Below are positions 16,875 to 25,497 of a DNA stretch of 41,734 nt, one piece after another. How positions within the stretch are numbered: position 1 is the stretch's first letter; every line of letters begins with the position of its first letter. Position numbers and translations under genes: made by a program. The notes under the pieces were generated by a model, which saw nothing but the letters and a program-made list of their open reading frames with translations, searched no databases and was not told the DNA's origin. Origin of the DNA: an uncultured Gammaproteobacteria bacterium (GTDB taxonomy: Bacteria; Pseudomonadota; Gammaproteobacteria; Rariloculales; Rariloculaceae); the NCBI GenBank assembly GCA_946887385.1, contig CAMPKU010000007.1, positions 1 to 41,734 on the forward strand, read 5' to 3'.

Positions 16875-18235
16875 AGCTGGCCGGCGCGCGCAAGCTCCAC
16901 GCGCAGCTCGGCGCCGCCGAGCTCCGAACGGCCCACGTCGAGCGTACCGCGATAAAGCTCGACGGTCTCGCGCACGACGGCGAGCCCAATACCCTGCCCC
17001 GGCACGGACTCGTCGGCGCGCATACCGCGCTGAAACAAGGTCGCCGCTTCGTCTGCGGTGATGCCGCGGCCGTCGTCGTCGACGGTGACCACGAGCTTGT
17101 CGGCTGTCGAGCGTGCCGTCACGCGCACCTGCGACCGGCAATACTTGTAACTGTTGTCCATCAAGTTGCCGAGAATCTCCGTGAGGTCGCCGGGATCACC
17201 GCGGAACACGGCGCCCGGCGCCACGTCGACGCTACAGCTCACGCGCTTGTCGCGATACACCTTGTCGAGGGTCTGCTTCAAGTCCTCGACTATGGGTGAG
17301 ACCGCTACGGGCTCCGTGCCAAGCCCGGTGGCGCCCGTTGCCCGCGCGCGGCGCAGCTGGTACGACACGCGCTGGTCCATGCGCTGAAGCTCGCGATCGA
17401 GCGCTTCTTGCGTCGGATCCTCGGCGCGCGCACGTTGCTCGGCAAGCAGGGTGCGCATCGCGGCGAGCGGTGTCTTCAGGCTATGGGCCAGATCGTCGAG
17501 GGTGTTGCGGTAGCGCGTAAGCCTGCGGCGCTCGGTTTCGATCAGCGTGTTCAGGTTGTCGGCTAGGCCCACGATCTCGGACGGATATCGGCCCGTAAGC
17601 TCCACGCGCTCGCCCGCTTCCACCTCGCGCACTTGCCGCTCGAGCCGGCGCAGCGGCAGCAGCACGAACGTCAGGAGGCCGCTCAAAACGATCAGCATCG
17701 TGAGCGTTATCCCTAAGAACCAGCCGATCAAAATGCGGCGAAACTCGGTCTGACGCTCGTTGTACGGCTCGAGCGACAGCGCGATCGCGAACGTGTAGTC
17801 CGCTCCGTCTTCCCACGTCACGCCCATAAGATAGGCCTCGAGCGGCGGGAAGCCCGGCACGTCGAGCCGCTCGTAACGCTCCTCGCCGGCCACGGCGAGG
17901 TAATCGATGGGGAAATCGCGCCCGAGCAGCGACAACGATTGCCATACGGCGCGGCCGTCGTCGGAAAAGAGCGCGCCGTAAACGCCCGAGTTTGCAACCT
18001 CGAGCTGCGGGTCGCCGGAGATGGCTTCGGGCGGCAGCGTGAGCTGGCCGCCCTCGTCGTATTCAGCCAGCGCGATGAGCCCGAGCGCCTGCGCCTCGAG
18101 CAGCTCGCGCCGCGCTTGATCGATGCTGTTGCGAAACGCCACGTCGAGCACGACACCGGTGGCGGCGAACAGCACGACGAGCGCCACGCTCACCCAGAGC
18201 ACGACGCGCGCACGAAGGGAGCGAACGAGCGCCAT
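16871..18235 (-). CDS. phoQ: Sensor histidine kinase, PhoQ-like
   Basis: This 454-residue inner-membrane kinase has a first membrane helix at residues 10-32, a periplasmic sensor region to about residue 168, a second helix at 170-194 and a HAMP linker (LRRLERQVREVEAGE). The phosphoacceptor His251 is in DDLAHSLKTPLAAM. The ATPase domain has its N box at NLMDNSYKY (357-365), DDDGRGI at 386-392 and GQGIGLAVV. The layout and the partner regulator upstream fit PhoQ, although the sensor domain lacks an obvious acidic cation-binding patch, so the signal may differ from magnesium. It follows phoP by 14 bases and overlaps hrpA. Confidence 0.88.
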   Translation of the reverse strand: MALVRSLRARVVLWVSVALVVLFAATGVVLDVAFRNSIDQARRELLEAQALGLIALAEYDEGGQLTLPPEAISGDPQLEVANSGVYGALFSDDGRAVWQSLSLLGRDFPIDYLAVAGEERYERLDVPGFPPLEAYLMGVTWEDGADYTFAIALSLEPYNERQTEFRRILIGWFLGITLTMLIVLSGLLTFVLLPLRRLERQVREVEAGERVELTGRYPSEIVGLADNLNTLIETERRRLTRYRNTLDDLAHSLKTPLAAMRTLLAEQRARAEDPTQEALDRELQRMDQRVSYQLRRARATGATGLGTEPVAVSPIVEDLKQTLDKVYRDKRVSCSVDVAPGAVFRGDPGDLTEILGNLMDNSYKYCRSQVRVTARSTADKLVVTVDDDGRGITADEAATLFQRGMRADESVPGQGIGLAVVRETVELYRGTLDVGRSELGGAELRVELARAGQL

Positions 18236-18249
18236 GGATTCGGGCTAGG

Positions 18250-18942
18250 TCAGTCGGCGTCCGGCGCGCCGCGCGCAAGACCCAGACGGTAACCGCGGCC
18301 GCGCAGCGTTTCGATGGGCTTGTAGGCGTTGTCGGGATCGAGCTTGCGCCGCAACCGGCCGATGAACACCTCGATCACGTTGCTGTCGCGCTCGAAGTCC
18401 TCGCTATAGAGCGCTTCCGTGATTTGCGTCTTCGACAGCACCTCGCCGGCATGCAGCATCAAGTACTCGAGCAACTTGTACTCGAAGCTCGTGAGCTCGA
18501 GCTTCGCGCCGTTCACCGTCACTTCTTGCGTACGGGTGTCGAGCGTGATCGGCCCGCACACGAGCTCCGATTGGGCCCAGCCGCCCGCGCGGCGCAGCAG
18601 CGCGTCGACCCGCGCAAGCAGCTCTTCCACGTTGAACGGCTTCACCACGTAGTCGTCGGCGCCCAGCTTCAGCGCCTCGACCTTGTCCTGCCATCGATCA
18701 CGTGCGGTGAGCACGAGGATCGGGTACTCCTTGCCGTCGGCGCGAAGCTGCTTGATGAGCTCGACGCCGGACATGCTCGGCAAGCCGAGATCGACGATCG
18801 CGAGGTCCACGGGGTACTCGCGCGCATAGTAGAGGCCCTCGCGGCCGTCTTGCGACTTCTCCACGGAGTAGCCCGCCTGCTCGAGCTGCGATGCCAGCGA
18901 GCGACTCAGGTTGGGGTCGTCTTCGACGAGCAAGAGCCGCAT
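18250..18942 (-). CDS. phoP: Response regulator, OmpR family, PhoP-like
   Basis: This is a 230-residue two-domain regulator. The receiver has the acidic pair at residues 7-9 (VEDD), the phosphoacceptor Asp51 in AIVDLGLPSMSG, and Lys in DDYVVKPFNVEELLAR. The C-terminal winged helix has LTSFEYKLLEYLMLHAGEVLSK and VFIGRLRRKLDPD ... RGRGYRLG. The spacing and the VLTARDRWQDKVEALKLGADDYV stretch closely match E. coli PhoP. The gene starts 11 bases after the PepSY gene and precedes phoQ, so all are one operon. Confidence 0.92.
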   Translation of the reverse strand: MRLLLVEDDPNLSRSLASQLEQAGYSVEKSQDGREGLYYAREYPVDLAIVDLGLPSMSGVELIKQLRADGKEYPILVLTARDRWQDKVEALKLGADDYVVKPFNVEELLARVDALLRRAGGWAQSELVCGPITLDTRTQEVTVNGAKLELTSFEYKLLEYLMLHAGEVLSKTQITEALYSEDFERDSNVIEVFIGRLRRKLDPDNAYKPIETLRGRGYRLGLARGAPDAD

Positions 18943-18953
18943 AGGAACCTGCT

Positions 18954-19319
18954 TTACAGGAAGGCGCCGGTCTGAGCGTCGATGCGCACGATCCGCACGC
19001 GGCCGTCATCGCCGAGGATGCGAATCTCGTAAACGCGACGATCGCCCACCTGCACCGACTCGGCGCGCACCACACGGCCCTGAAAGCGGCTGCGCGCCAT
19101 CGCCGTGGCCTGTTCCAGCGAGATGCCGCCGCGCTGCGACGGCACCAGCTCGTCGCGCTGCGCGGGCGCGAGCGGCCCGTCGGCCTGTACGGTTTGCAGC
19201 AGGACGCGGGGCTGTGCGAGGGCGAGATCGCCGCCGACGAGCAGCGTCGCGGCCATGGCCGCGGCCACGCCGGCTTTGCGGCCGGCGCGCTCGATCGTGG
19301 CTTTAAGGCGATGGCTCAT
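18954..19319 (-). CDS. Exported PepSY-domain protein
   Basis: I use the ATG at 19319 (121 residues); the frame also allows a TTG 13 codons earlier with no better ribosome site. A signal-like segment (AGVAAAMAATLLVGGDLALA) is followed by a PepSY domain (GGISLEQATAMARSRFQGRVVRAESVQVGDRRVYEIRILGDDGRVRIVRIDAQTGAFL). PepSY domains are periplasmic and often inhibit peptidases or modulate sensors. A small PepSY gene directly before a phoP/phoQ-type pair suggests it feeds back on the kinase in the periplasm; that role is inference. Confidence 0.8.
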   Translation of the reverse strand: MSHRLKATIERAGRKAGVAAAMAATLLVGGDLALAQPRVLLQTVQADGPLAPAQRDELVPSQRGGISLEQATAMARSRFQGRVVRAESVQVGDRRVYEIRILGDDGRVRIVRIDAQTGAFL

Positions 19320-19375
19320 GGGCGTCACAGCTTGTGGTCGAGCGTCGGTCTGCGTCAAGAAAGCAGCCGAACGAC

Positions 19376-19405
19376 GACCGGGCGGGCGCGGTCGCCCGCC
19401 CGGTC
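19376..19405 (-). terminator. Strong hairpin between the glycine-zipper gene and the PepSY-phoPQ-hrpA operon
   Basis: A perfect 13-base stem (19376-19388 with 19393-19405) encloses the tetraloop CGGT; on the minus strand the loop reads ACCG. In the direction of transcription it is followed about 12 bases later by the T-rich stretch CTTTCTT. It lies 13 bases beyond the stop of the glycine-zipper gene. It most likely terminates that transcript or attenuates read-through into the operon. Confidence 0.6.
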
Positions 19406-19417
19406 TGCTCGTCGTCC

Positions 19418-19993
19418 CTACCGCACTCTATAGCCGACGGGGCGTGCGGCGAGCTGCACCGTGGCGCCGGGATGCCGGTCGGTCTGCATGGTGTAGAGGC
19501 GGCCGTCGAGGCGGTACGTCACGACATAACCGTCGACGATCTCCTCGCGCACGCGGCTGTGCACGACCTCGCAACGCTGCACGGCCACGTCGCGCGTGAC
19601 GCCCGCTCCGTTACGAACCGCGCGCCGATGCGCAACCGCGCCGCCGGCCACGGCACCGAGCACCGTCAACGTGTCGCGGTCGTTGCCGCTGCCGAACTGC
19701 CGGCCGATGGCGGCGCCCACGAGGCTGCCGGCAAGCGTCGGCCCAGCCACGCCGTACGGACGCACGGGCTCGCGAATGACGTCGTTCCAGCACTGCTCTT
19801 GCGGGCGACTGACCGTGACATAGCGCACCAGCGGCTCGACATTGACGACGCGCGCGGAAACGACGGCGGGACCCTGCCGATAGTGACCGTACGCGTGGCC
19901 GCGGCCGCGGCCGCGATCATCGTGGTCGGCCAGCGCGGGCGATGCGCCGAGAAACCCCAAGACGGCAACAGCCAGAAACTTGTTCGCCAACAT
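19418..19993 (-). CDS. Exported glycine-zipper (2TM) protein
   Basis: This is a 191-residue protein with a signal peptide (MLANKFLAVAVLGFLGASPALA) and a strong ribosome-binding site (AAGGAGAG). A His/Gly/Arg-rich stretch follows (DHDDRGRGRGHAYGHYRQG). The glycine-zipper segment of SlyB/17-kDa-antigen-like envelope proteins lies around residues 85-122 (AGSLVGAAIGRQFG ... LGAVAGGAVAHRRA). The C-terminal part contains two Cys-flanked strands (QEQCWND, VQRCEVV) that may form a disulfide. It has no lipobox Cys, so it is probably periplasmic or outer-membrane associated. The role is unknown, plausibly envelope integrity. Confidence 0.75.
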   Translation of the reverse strand: MLANKFLAVAVLGFLGASPALADHDDRGRGRGHAYGHYRQGPAVVSARVVNVEPLVRYVTVSRPQEQCWNDVIREPVRPYGVAGPTLAGSLVGAAIGRQFGSGNDRDTLTVLGAVAGGAVAHRRAVRNGAGVTRDVAVQRCEVVHSRVREEIVDGYVVTYRLDGRLYTMQTDRHPGATVQLAARPVGYRVR

Positions 19994-20103
19994 GGCAGCT
20001 CTCCTTCGCGTTGGATCCTACGTCGAGGACCTTGGAGCGCAGATTAGGAGCGCAGCGCTGAATCGAACCTGAATGCCGAAAAGCGCCTCGAAAGCCGCGC
20101 CGC

Positions 20104-20916
20104 TCAAGGCTTTGCGAGCGCGAGCGCCGCTTTCGCGTGCCGCCACAGCGCATCGAGCTCGGCCGCGTCGTGGCTCGACCAGGGCTTGCCGCTCGCGGCC
20201 ACCTCTGCCTCGACGGCGCGAAACCGGCGCGCGAACCGCTCGTTCGCCGCGCGCAGGCACGTCTCGGGATCGAGCTGTAGATGCCGGCACCAATTGGCGA
20301 TGGAGAACAGCAGGTCGCCAAGCTCCGCTGCCACCTCGTCCGCATCGTTCGCTGCCGCCGCGCTGTCGACCTCGGCGAGCTCCTCGTCGACTTTGGCCCG
20401 CACGCCCGCCACATCGGGCCAGTCGAAGCCGACCGTCGCTGCGCGCTTGCCGAGCTTCACGGCGCGCGTGAGCGCCGGCAAGCCTACGGGCACGTCATCG
20501 AGGACTCCGGCGCTGCTCGCGCCCGCGGCGCGCTCCTCGCGCTTGATTTCCTCCCAGCGCTTCGTTTGCTCGGCACTGTCTGCAACGCGGCTCGACCCGA
20601 AGACGTGCGGATGCCGGCGCAGCATCTTCGCGTTGATGGCGGCAGCGACGTCCGCGAACGCAAACGCGCCGGCCTCCTCGGCCATGCGCGCGTGAAACAC
20701 CACCTGGAACAGCAGATCGCCGAGCTCATCCTTGAGCTCGCCTAGATCGCCGCGCTCGATCGCGTCCGCCACCTCGTAAGCTTCCTCGATGGTATAGGGA
20801 GCGATGGTGGCGAACGTCTGCTCGAGATCCCACGGGCAGCCGCGCTCTCGGTCGCGCAGCCGGGCCATGATGTCGAGCAGTTGTGCCAGCGCTGCGGTGC
20901 TAGGTTCGGTCTTCAT
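20104..20916 (-). CDS. mazG: Nucleoside triphosphate pyrophosphohydrolase MazG
   Basis: This 270-residue protein hydrolyses (d)NTPs to monophosphates and pyrophosphate, cleaning nucleotide pools. It carries two MazG repeats. The first has the metal-binding acidic pattern in ERGCPWDLEQTFATIAPYTI, then EEAYEVADAIERGDLGELKDELGDLLFQVVFHARMAEE; the second has VDEELAEVDSAAAANDADEVAAELGDLLFSIANWCRHL. E. coli MazG is 263 residues. The start codon overlaps the end of the upstream NUDIX gene by 17 bases, so the two housecleaning enzymes are co-translated. Confidence 0.95.
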   Translation of the reverse strand: MKTEPSTAALAQLLDIMARLRDRERGCPWDLEQTFATIAPYTIEEAYEVADAIERGDLGELKDELGDLLFQVVFHARMAEEAGAFAFADVAAAINAKMLRRHPHVFGSSRVADSAEQTKRWEEIKREERAAGASSAGVLDDVPVGLPALTRAVKLGKRAATVGFDWPDVAGVRAKVDEELAEVDSAAAANDADEVAAELGDLLFSIANWCRHLQLDPETCLRAANERFARRFRAVEAEVAASGKPWSSHDAAELDALWRHAKAALALAKP

Positions 20917-21430
20917 CGAGTATTACTTCCTGGAAGTTGCGCAGCACCGCGGCTGTGGCGCCCCAAATGCGGCGGCCGCCGTAGTCGAGCTCGTAGGTGA
21001 GCAGCCGCGAGCCGTGCCGCTCGAAATAGCCGATGCTCATGGCGGTGCGATCGAGAATGAGCGTGAGCGGCACCTCGAAAACCCCGGCCACTTCGCGCGG
21101 ATCCGGCGTCGCGACAAACGTGGGATCGGCCACGATACCCACCACGGGTGTAATCGTGAAACCCGTGCCGGTGAGAAATCGGTCGAGTGTGCCGATCACT
21201 TCCACGGACTCGGGCGTAAGGCCCACCTCCTCGCTCGCTTCGCGCAGCGCCGCCTCGGCCACGCTCTCGCCGTCGGCGAGCCGGCCGCCCGGCAAGCTGA
21301 CCTGGCCTGCGTGGTCCTTCAGATGCACGGCACGCTCCGTGAAGAGCACCGTGGGACCGCCGGGTCGGTTCAGCAGCGCGAGAAGTACCGAGGCCGGCCG
21401 TCCCGGCCGATCGAGAATTTCGCGCAGCAC
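20900..21430 (-). CDS. NUDIX hydrolase, CoA-pyrophosphatase type (NudL-like)
   Basis: The visible CDS from the GTG at 21430 is 176 residues. It has the complete NUDIX box (GRLADGESVAEAALREASEEVGL) preceded by the HLKDHAGQVSLPG motif of CoA pyrophosphatases, which cleave coenzyme A or acyl-CoA to phosphopantetheine and 3',5'-ADP. E. coli NudL has roughly 30 residues before the equivalent point. Here the frame is open for 35 codons upstream of the GTG ([18 protein letters not shown] onward) up to the fumC stop, but offers no ATG, GTG or TTG. The true start may therefore be a rare codon or CTG, or the protein may be N-terminally short. It overlaps mazG. Confidence 0.88.
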   Translation of the reverse strand: MLREILDRPGRPASVLLALLNRPGGPTVLFTERAVHLKDHAGQVSLPGGRLADGESVAEAALREASEEVGLTPESVEVIGTLDRFLTGTGFTITPVVGIVADPTFVATPDPREVAGVFEVPLTLILDRTAMSIGYFERHGSRLLTYELDYGGRRIWGATAAVLRNFQEVILDEDRT

Positions 21431-21527
21431 AGGGGAAAGGGGACCGTCGATGCTGCCGAGCAGCCGCGCCCGAGGATCGCGCGGCGCGCGCGGCGCCGCG
21501 AGACGGCGGCGTATGACGTCGAGCGTC

Positions 21528-22913
21528 TTAACCTTTTATCCCGCCCTTCGTGAGCTCGAGCGGATCGAGCAACTCGCGAAGCTGGTCGGGAGTGAGCTTC
21601 GTTTGCTCGGCGGCCACGTCGCGGATTGCGCGGCCCTCCTTGTATGCCTGCTTCGCGACGGCCGCTCCCTTTTCGTAGCCGATGACGGGATTCAGCGCCG
21701 TGACGAGAATGGGATTGCGCTCGAGCGCGTCGTCGAGCTTCGCCTTGTTCACCTTGAAGCCTTTGATCGCCGAGTCTGCGAGCGCTGTGGATACGTTCGC
21801 GAGCAGCTCGATGCTTTGCAGAAGATTCAGCGCAACGATGGGCAACATCACGTTCAACTGAAAGTTGCCGGACTGCCCCGCGATCGTGATCGTGGCGTCG
21901 TTGCCGATCACCTGCGCCGCAACCATCGCGGCGGCTTCCGGAATCACGGGATTGACCTTGCCGGGCATGATGCTGCTGCCGGGCTGAAGATCCGGCAGCG
22001 CGATCTCGGCCAAACCGGCGAGCGGACCGCTGTTCATCCAGCGCAGATCGTTCGCGATCTTCATGATGCCGACGGCCGTGGTCTTGAGCTGACCCGACAG
22101 CTCGACGGCAGTGTCTTGGCAGCTCAGCGCCTCGAAATAGTTTTCGGCCGAGTGGAAGTCGATGCCGGTTTGCTTCGCGAGCACCGCGGCCAGCTCGGCG
22201 CCGAACTTCGGATGGGCGTTGATGCCCGTACCCACGGCAGTGCCGCCCTGGGCGAGACCCGTGAGCCGCGGCATCACCGCCTGCAAGCGCCGAATGTCCG
22301 CGCGCACCTGCGCAGCCCAGCCGCCGAGCTCCTGGTCGAGCCGCACGGGCATGGCGTCCATGAGATGCGTTCGGCCGGTCTTGACGATGCCGGCCACCTC
22401 GCGCGCCTTCGTTTCGATCGTGGCGGCAAGATGCTCGAGCGCCGGCAACAGCTGGCCCGTGAGCTCGAGCGCGGCCGCCACGTGAATCGCCGACGGGATA
22501 GAGTCATTGCTGCTCTGGCTCATGTTGACGTGATCGTTCGGGTGCACCTTCGACCCCAGCGCATCCGTGGCGAGGCGCGCGATGACCTCGTTCGCGTTCA
22601 TGTTCGAGCTGGTGCCGGAGCCTGTCTGGAACACGTCGATGGGAAACTGATCGGCGTGGCGGCCGTTCGCGACCTCGAGCGCGCTCGACTCGATGGCCGC
22701 CGCGATCGCGTCGGGCAGAAGGCCCAAGCCGCGGTTCGTTCGCGCGGCCGCCCACTTGATGAGCGCCAACGCGCGGATGAACGCCGGCGGCATGCGCACG
22801 CCGCTGATCGGGAAGTTGTTCACCGCGCGCTGTGTCTGCGCACCCCACAGCGCGGACGCGGGCACTTGCAACTCGCCCATGCTGTCGCGCTCGACGCGAA
22901 AATCGGCCGCCAT
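21528..22913 (-). CDS. fumC: Fumarate hydratase class II
   Basis: This 461-residue, iron-independent TCA-cycle enzyme interconverts fumarate and malate. The start is the ATG at 22913 with AGGAGAAGGC before it; the frame runs on upstream but without family similarity. Family motifs are [70 protein letters not shown] and the signature [11 protein letters not shown], which contains the catalytic loop Ser. It is divergent from purB, another member of the same fumarase/aspartase superfamily. Confidence 0.97.
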   Translation of the reverse strand: MAADFRVERDSMGELQVPASALWGAQTQRAVNNFPISGVRMPPAFIRALALIKWAAARTNRGLGLLPDAIAAAIESSALEVANGRHADQFPIDVFQTGSGTSSNMNANEVIARLATDALGSKVHPNDHVNMSQSSNDSIPSAIHVAAALELTGQLLPALEHLAATIETKAREVAGIVKTGRTHLMDAMPVRLDQELGGWAAQVRADIRRLQAVMPRLTGLAQGGTAVGTGINAHPKFGAELAAVLAKQTGIDFHSAENYFEALSCQDTAVELSGQLKTTAVGIMKIANDLRWMNSGPLAGLAEIALPDLQPGSSIMPGKVNPVIPEAAAMVAAQVIGNDATITIAGQSGNFQLNVMLPIVALNLLQSIELLANVSTALADSAIKGFKVNKAKLDDALERNPILVTALNPVIGYEKGAAVAKQAYKEGRAIRDVAAEQTKLTPDQLRELLDPLELTKGGIKG

Positions 22914-22960
22914 GCCTTCTCCTAGAGGTTTTCGAGCCCGCACGGCGCGGACTCGCAGTG

Positions 22961-22966
22961 TATGAT
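22961..22966 (+). promoter_or_regulatory. Candidate -10 in the fumC/purB divergent region
   Basis: TATGAT matches the -10 consensus at five of six bases and lies 39 bases upstream of the purB start, within the 92-base divergent gap. No convincing -35 partner is visible. Confidence 0.3.
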
Positions 22967-23005
22967 GCGCACTCCGAAAACGCTTGTATAGGCGTTGGCC
23001 GTACG

Positions 23006-24376
23006 TTGGACGCAACCTCGCTTCTCGCACTCTCGCCGCTCGACGGCCGCTACGCGCGCAAAGCCGCACCGCTGCGCGAATACCTTTCCGAATATGCGTT
23101 GATCCGTTACCGCACGCTGATCGAGGTGCGGTGGTTACAGCATCTTGCCGATGAAGCGGCCATTGCCGAGCTGGCGCCCCTCGAGCCGCCGATCAAAGAC
23201 GTGCTGAACCAGATCGTCGACCAATTCAGCGTAGACGACGCAACGCGCATCAAGGCACTCGAAGCCAAAACGAACCACGACGTGAAAGCCGTGGAGTACT
23301 ACCTGCGGCAAAAGCTCGAAGGCGTTGCCGTGAGCGCCGGCAACCTCGACGCATTCATTCACTTCGGCTGCACGTCGGAGGACATCAATAACCTCTCCTA
23401 CGCCTTGATGCTCCGCGATGCGCGCCAGCGGGTTTTGTTGCCGGCGATTCGCGAGCTGACGAACGACCTGCGCGAGGTCGCGCATCGCTTTGCAGCCGTG
23501 CCGATGCTCGCGCGCACGCATGGACAGCCGGCGACCCCTACCACGCTCGGCAAGGAGGTCGCCAATTTCGTGTCCCGGTTGCAGCGGCAGGCCGAGCTGT
23601 TCGCGGCCGTCGCCATTCACGGCAAGTTCAACGGTGCGGTGGGTAATTACAACGCGCATCTGGCCGCTTATCCGAATGCCGACTGGGTCGCGATCACGGA
23701 TCGCTTCCTGGCTTCACTTGGCCTGGCGCCGACGCACTACACCACGCAGATCGAGCCGCACGATTGGCTTGCCGAATACTGCCAAGGGCTCGCACGCATC
23801 AACACGGTGCTCATCGACCTGACGCGCGATTTCTGGGGCTATATCAGCTTGGGATACTTCCGCTCGCGGCCCGTAGCAGGCGAGATCGGCTCCTCGACGA
23901 TGCCGCACAAGGTAAACCCGATCGACTTCGAGAATGCCGAAGGCAACTTAGGGCTGGCCAACGAGTTGCTGGCGTTCTTGGCCGCCAAGCTACCCATCTC
24001 GCGCTGGCAGCGCGACCTCACGGATTCCACGGTTCTGCGCAACGTCGGCGTCGCGCTTGGCCACTCGTTGATTGCCTTGGACGCCGCCGCCAAGGGCTTG
24101 AGCAAGTTGGACGCAGACCCCGCGGCAATCGCGGCGGACCTCGCGGAGCGCTGGGAAGTGCTCGCCGAGGCCGTGCAGACGGTGATGCGGCGTTACGGCC
24201 TGCCTGACGCCTATGAGCAGCTCAAGGAGCTCACGCGCGGCCGCGCCATCGACGCTGCAGCGCTGCGGGACTTTATCGGCCGGCTGCCGATCCCGGACGG
24301 CGAGCGCCAGAGACTGCTTGGCCTCGATCCATCCTCGTACACCGGCCTTGCGGCCGAGCTCGCTCGACGCATCTAA
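23006..24376 (+). CDS. purB: Adenylosuccinate lyase
   Basis: This enzyme acts twice in purine synthesis, cleaving SAICAR and adenylosuccinate to release fumarate. I place the start at the TTG at 23006, giving 456 residues, the same length as E. coli PurB, with the aligned N-terminus [28 protein letters not shown]. No ATG or GTG offers a comparable start. Motifs include [49 protein letters not shown] and the superfamily signature [20 protein letters not shown]. The long-form PurB type agrees with a gammaproteobacterium. Confidence 0.95.
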   Translation: MDATSLLALSPLDGRYARKAAPLREYLSEYALIRYRTLIEVRWLQHLADEAAIAELAPLEPPIKDVLNQIVDQFSVDDATRIKALEAKTNHDVKAVEYYLRQKLEGVAVSAGNLDAFIHFGCTSEDINNLSYALMLRDARQRVLLPAIRELTNDLREVAHRFAAVPMLARTHGQPATPTTLGKEVANFVSRLQRQAELFAAVAIHGKFNGAVGNYNAHLAAYPNADWVAITDRFLASLGLAPTHYTTQIEPHDWLAEYCQGLARINTVLIDLTRDFWGYISLGYFRSRPVAGEIGSSTMPHKVNPIDFENAEGNLGLANELLAFLAAKLPISRWQRDLTDSTVLRNVGVALGHSLIALDAAAKGLSKLDADPAAIAADLAERWEVLAEAVQTVMRRYGLPDAYEQLKELTRGRAIDAAALRDFIGRLPIPDGERQRLLGLDPSSYTGLAAELARRI

Positions 24377-24462
24377 AGACAAGGCGTCGAAAAACCGTGA
24401 CCGCGGGCACAGCCCGAGTTTGCCCCTTAAGTAAACTCCTGGGCCATAAGAACCGATCCGCC

Positions 24463-24972
24463 ATGTCACAGCCGCAAGAGCAGATGAAGACCCGGGGCGT
24501 TCGTCAAGTGCTGACGGGCGTCGCTGAAGTGCGCGCGGCTGTTATCCAGGTGACGGGTGCCGCCAACCGCACGCTGTCGATCCTGACGCACGACCTCGAG
24601 CCCGACGTCTATGAGCATGACGACTTCCTCGAGACGCTGAAGCGCTTCATCCTCGCGCGCACGTTCGCACGCGTTCGCGTTCTGATTCTAGAGCCTGCCC
24701 GCGTCGTGCTGTCGGCCAGCCGGTTCGTGGCGATGGGCCGGCGCTTGAACAGCTACATCGAGTTCCGCCGCGTGACGCCGGACTTGAGCGCACATCCGGA
24801 AGCGTTTTTCATCGCCGACGAGCATGCGCTCGTTTACCGCGCCCGCGCCGACAGCTGGGACGGGATGTCCGACACCTACGAGCCTGCCGTGGCTCGCATG
24901 TACTTGAGCAAGTTCGAGTCGTTGTGGAACGCCTGTGAAATCGAGCCCGAAGTTCGCCGCCTTCAAATATAG
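24463..24972 (+). CDS. Hypothetical protein, DUF7931-like (PLD-fold-like region)
   Basis: This is a 169-residue protein from the ATG at 24463. The pattern TLSILTHDLEPDVYEHDDFLETLKRFILARTFARVRVLILEPARVV ... RRLNSYIEFRRVTPDLSAHPEAFFIADEHALVYRARAD ... YEPAVARMYLSKFESLWNAC resembles a domain found alone or fused behind GNAT acetyltransferases in gammaproteobacteria, with a phospholipase D-like fold but no HKD motifs. The assignment rests on my recollection of that family, so treat it as tentative. It lies between purB and nudJ and ends 7 bases before nudJ. Confidence 0.6.
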   Translation: MSQPQEQMKTRGVRQVLTGVAEVRAAVIQVTGAANRTLSILTHDLEPDVYEHDDFLETLKRFILARTFARVRVLILEPARVVLSASRFVAMGRRLNSYIEFRRVTPDLSAHPEAFFIADEHALVYRARADSWDGMSDTYEPAVARMYLSKFESLWNACEIEPEVRRLQI

Positions 24973-24979
24973 TAGGCGC

Positions 24980-25459
24980 ATGACACGGGGCATCGACGTC
25001 ACGGTCGCCGCCATCATCGAGCGCGACGGCAAATTCCTCATGGTCGAAGAGCGCGCCGGCAACGGTCTCGTCCTGAACCAGCCCGCCGGCCATCTCGAGC
25101 AAGGCGAGTCGCTGTTGACCGCCGTCTCGCGTGAGACGCTCGAGGAGACGGGGCATCGATTCGAGGCCGAGCATATCGTCGGCTTCTATCTCTGGCGCAG
25201 CGAGGAAGCGGACACTACGTATTTGCGCATTGCATTTTGCGGTCCCGCCGAGCCTTCCGCCGATGTCGCGGCCTTCGACGACGGTATCGTGGCGATCCAC
25301 TGGCTCTCGCGAGTACACCTGCGGCAGCGCGCGCATCAGCTCCGCAGCCCGATGGTGCTGCGCTGCGTCGACGATTATCTTTCCGGATACCGCTATCCGC
25401 TCGATTGCTTGACGTACCTCGAGCCGCGCTCGTTGATCGACGAGCCGGCCTTCGGTTAG
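24980..25459 (+). CDS. nudJ: NUDIX hydrolase NudJ-like (phosphatase of thiamine and nucleoside diphosphates)
   Basis: This is a 159-residue protein from the ATG at 24980. It has the full NUDIX box GHLEQGESLLTAVSRETLEETGH, and the surrounding sequence (VTVAAIIERDGKFLMVEER, LNQPAGHLE, SPMVLRCVDDYLSGYRYPLD) matches NudJ. NudJ of E. coli removes phosphates from nucleoside di- and triphosphates and from hydroxymethylpyrimidine pyrophosphate. Its position just before mnmA repeats the nudJ/mnmA linkage of E. coli. The preceding gene ends 7 bases upstream, indicating co-transcription. Confidence 0.9.
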   Translation: MTRGIDVTVAAIIERDGKFLMVEERAGNGLVLNQPAGHLEQGESLLTAVSRETLEETGHRFEAEHIVGFYLWRSEEADTTYLRIAFCGPAEPSADVAAFDDGIVAIHWLSRVHLRQRAHQLRSPMVLRCVDDYLSGYRYPLDCLTYLEPRSLIDEPAFG

Positions 25460-25485
25460 CGCACCCCGGCCGCCGCCCGGGCTGC

Positions 25486-25491
25486 TAAAAT
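25486..25491 (+). promoter_or_regulatory. Candidate -10 directly before mnmA
   Basis: TAAAAT matches the -10 consensus at five of six bases and ends six bases before the mnmA ATG, so any transcript from it would start at or next to the start codon. No Shine-Dalgarno sequence is present in between. Confidence 0.35.
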
Positions 25492-25497
25492 TCCGGC

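Noticed and set aside
24404..24416. CGGGC-ACA-GCCCG hairpin after purB as a terminator
   Set aside because: The five-base stem with a short loop and no proper T-run is too weak, and purB may read on into the next gene.
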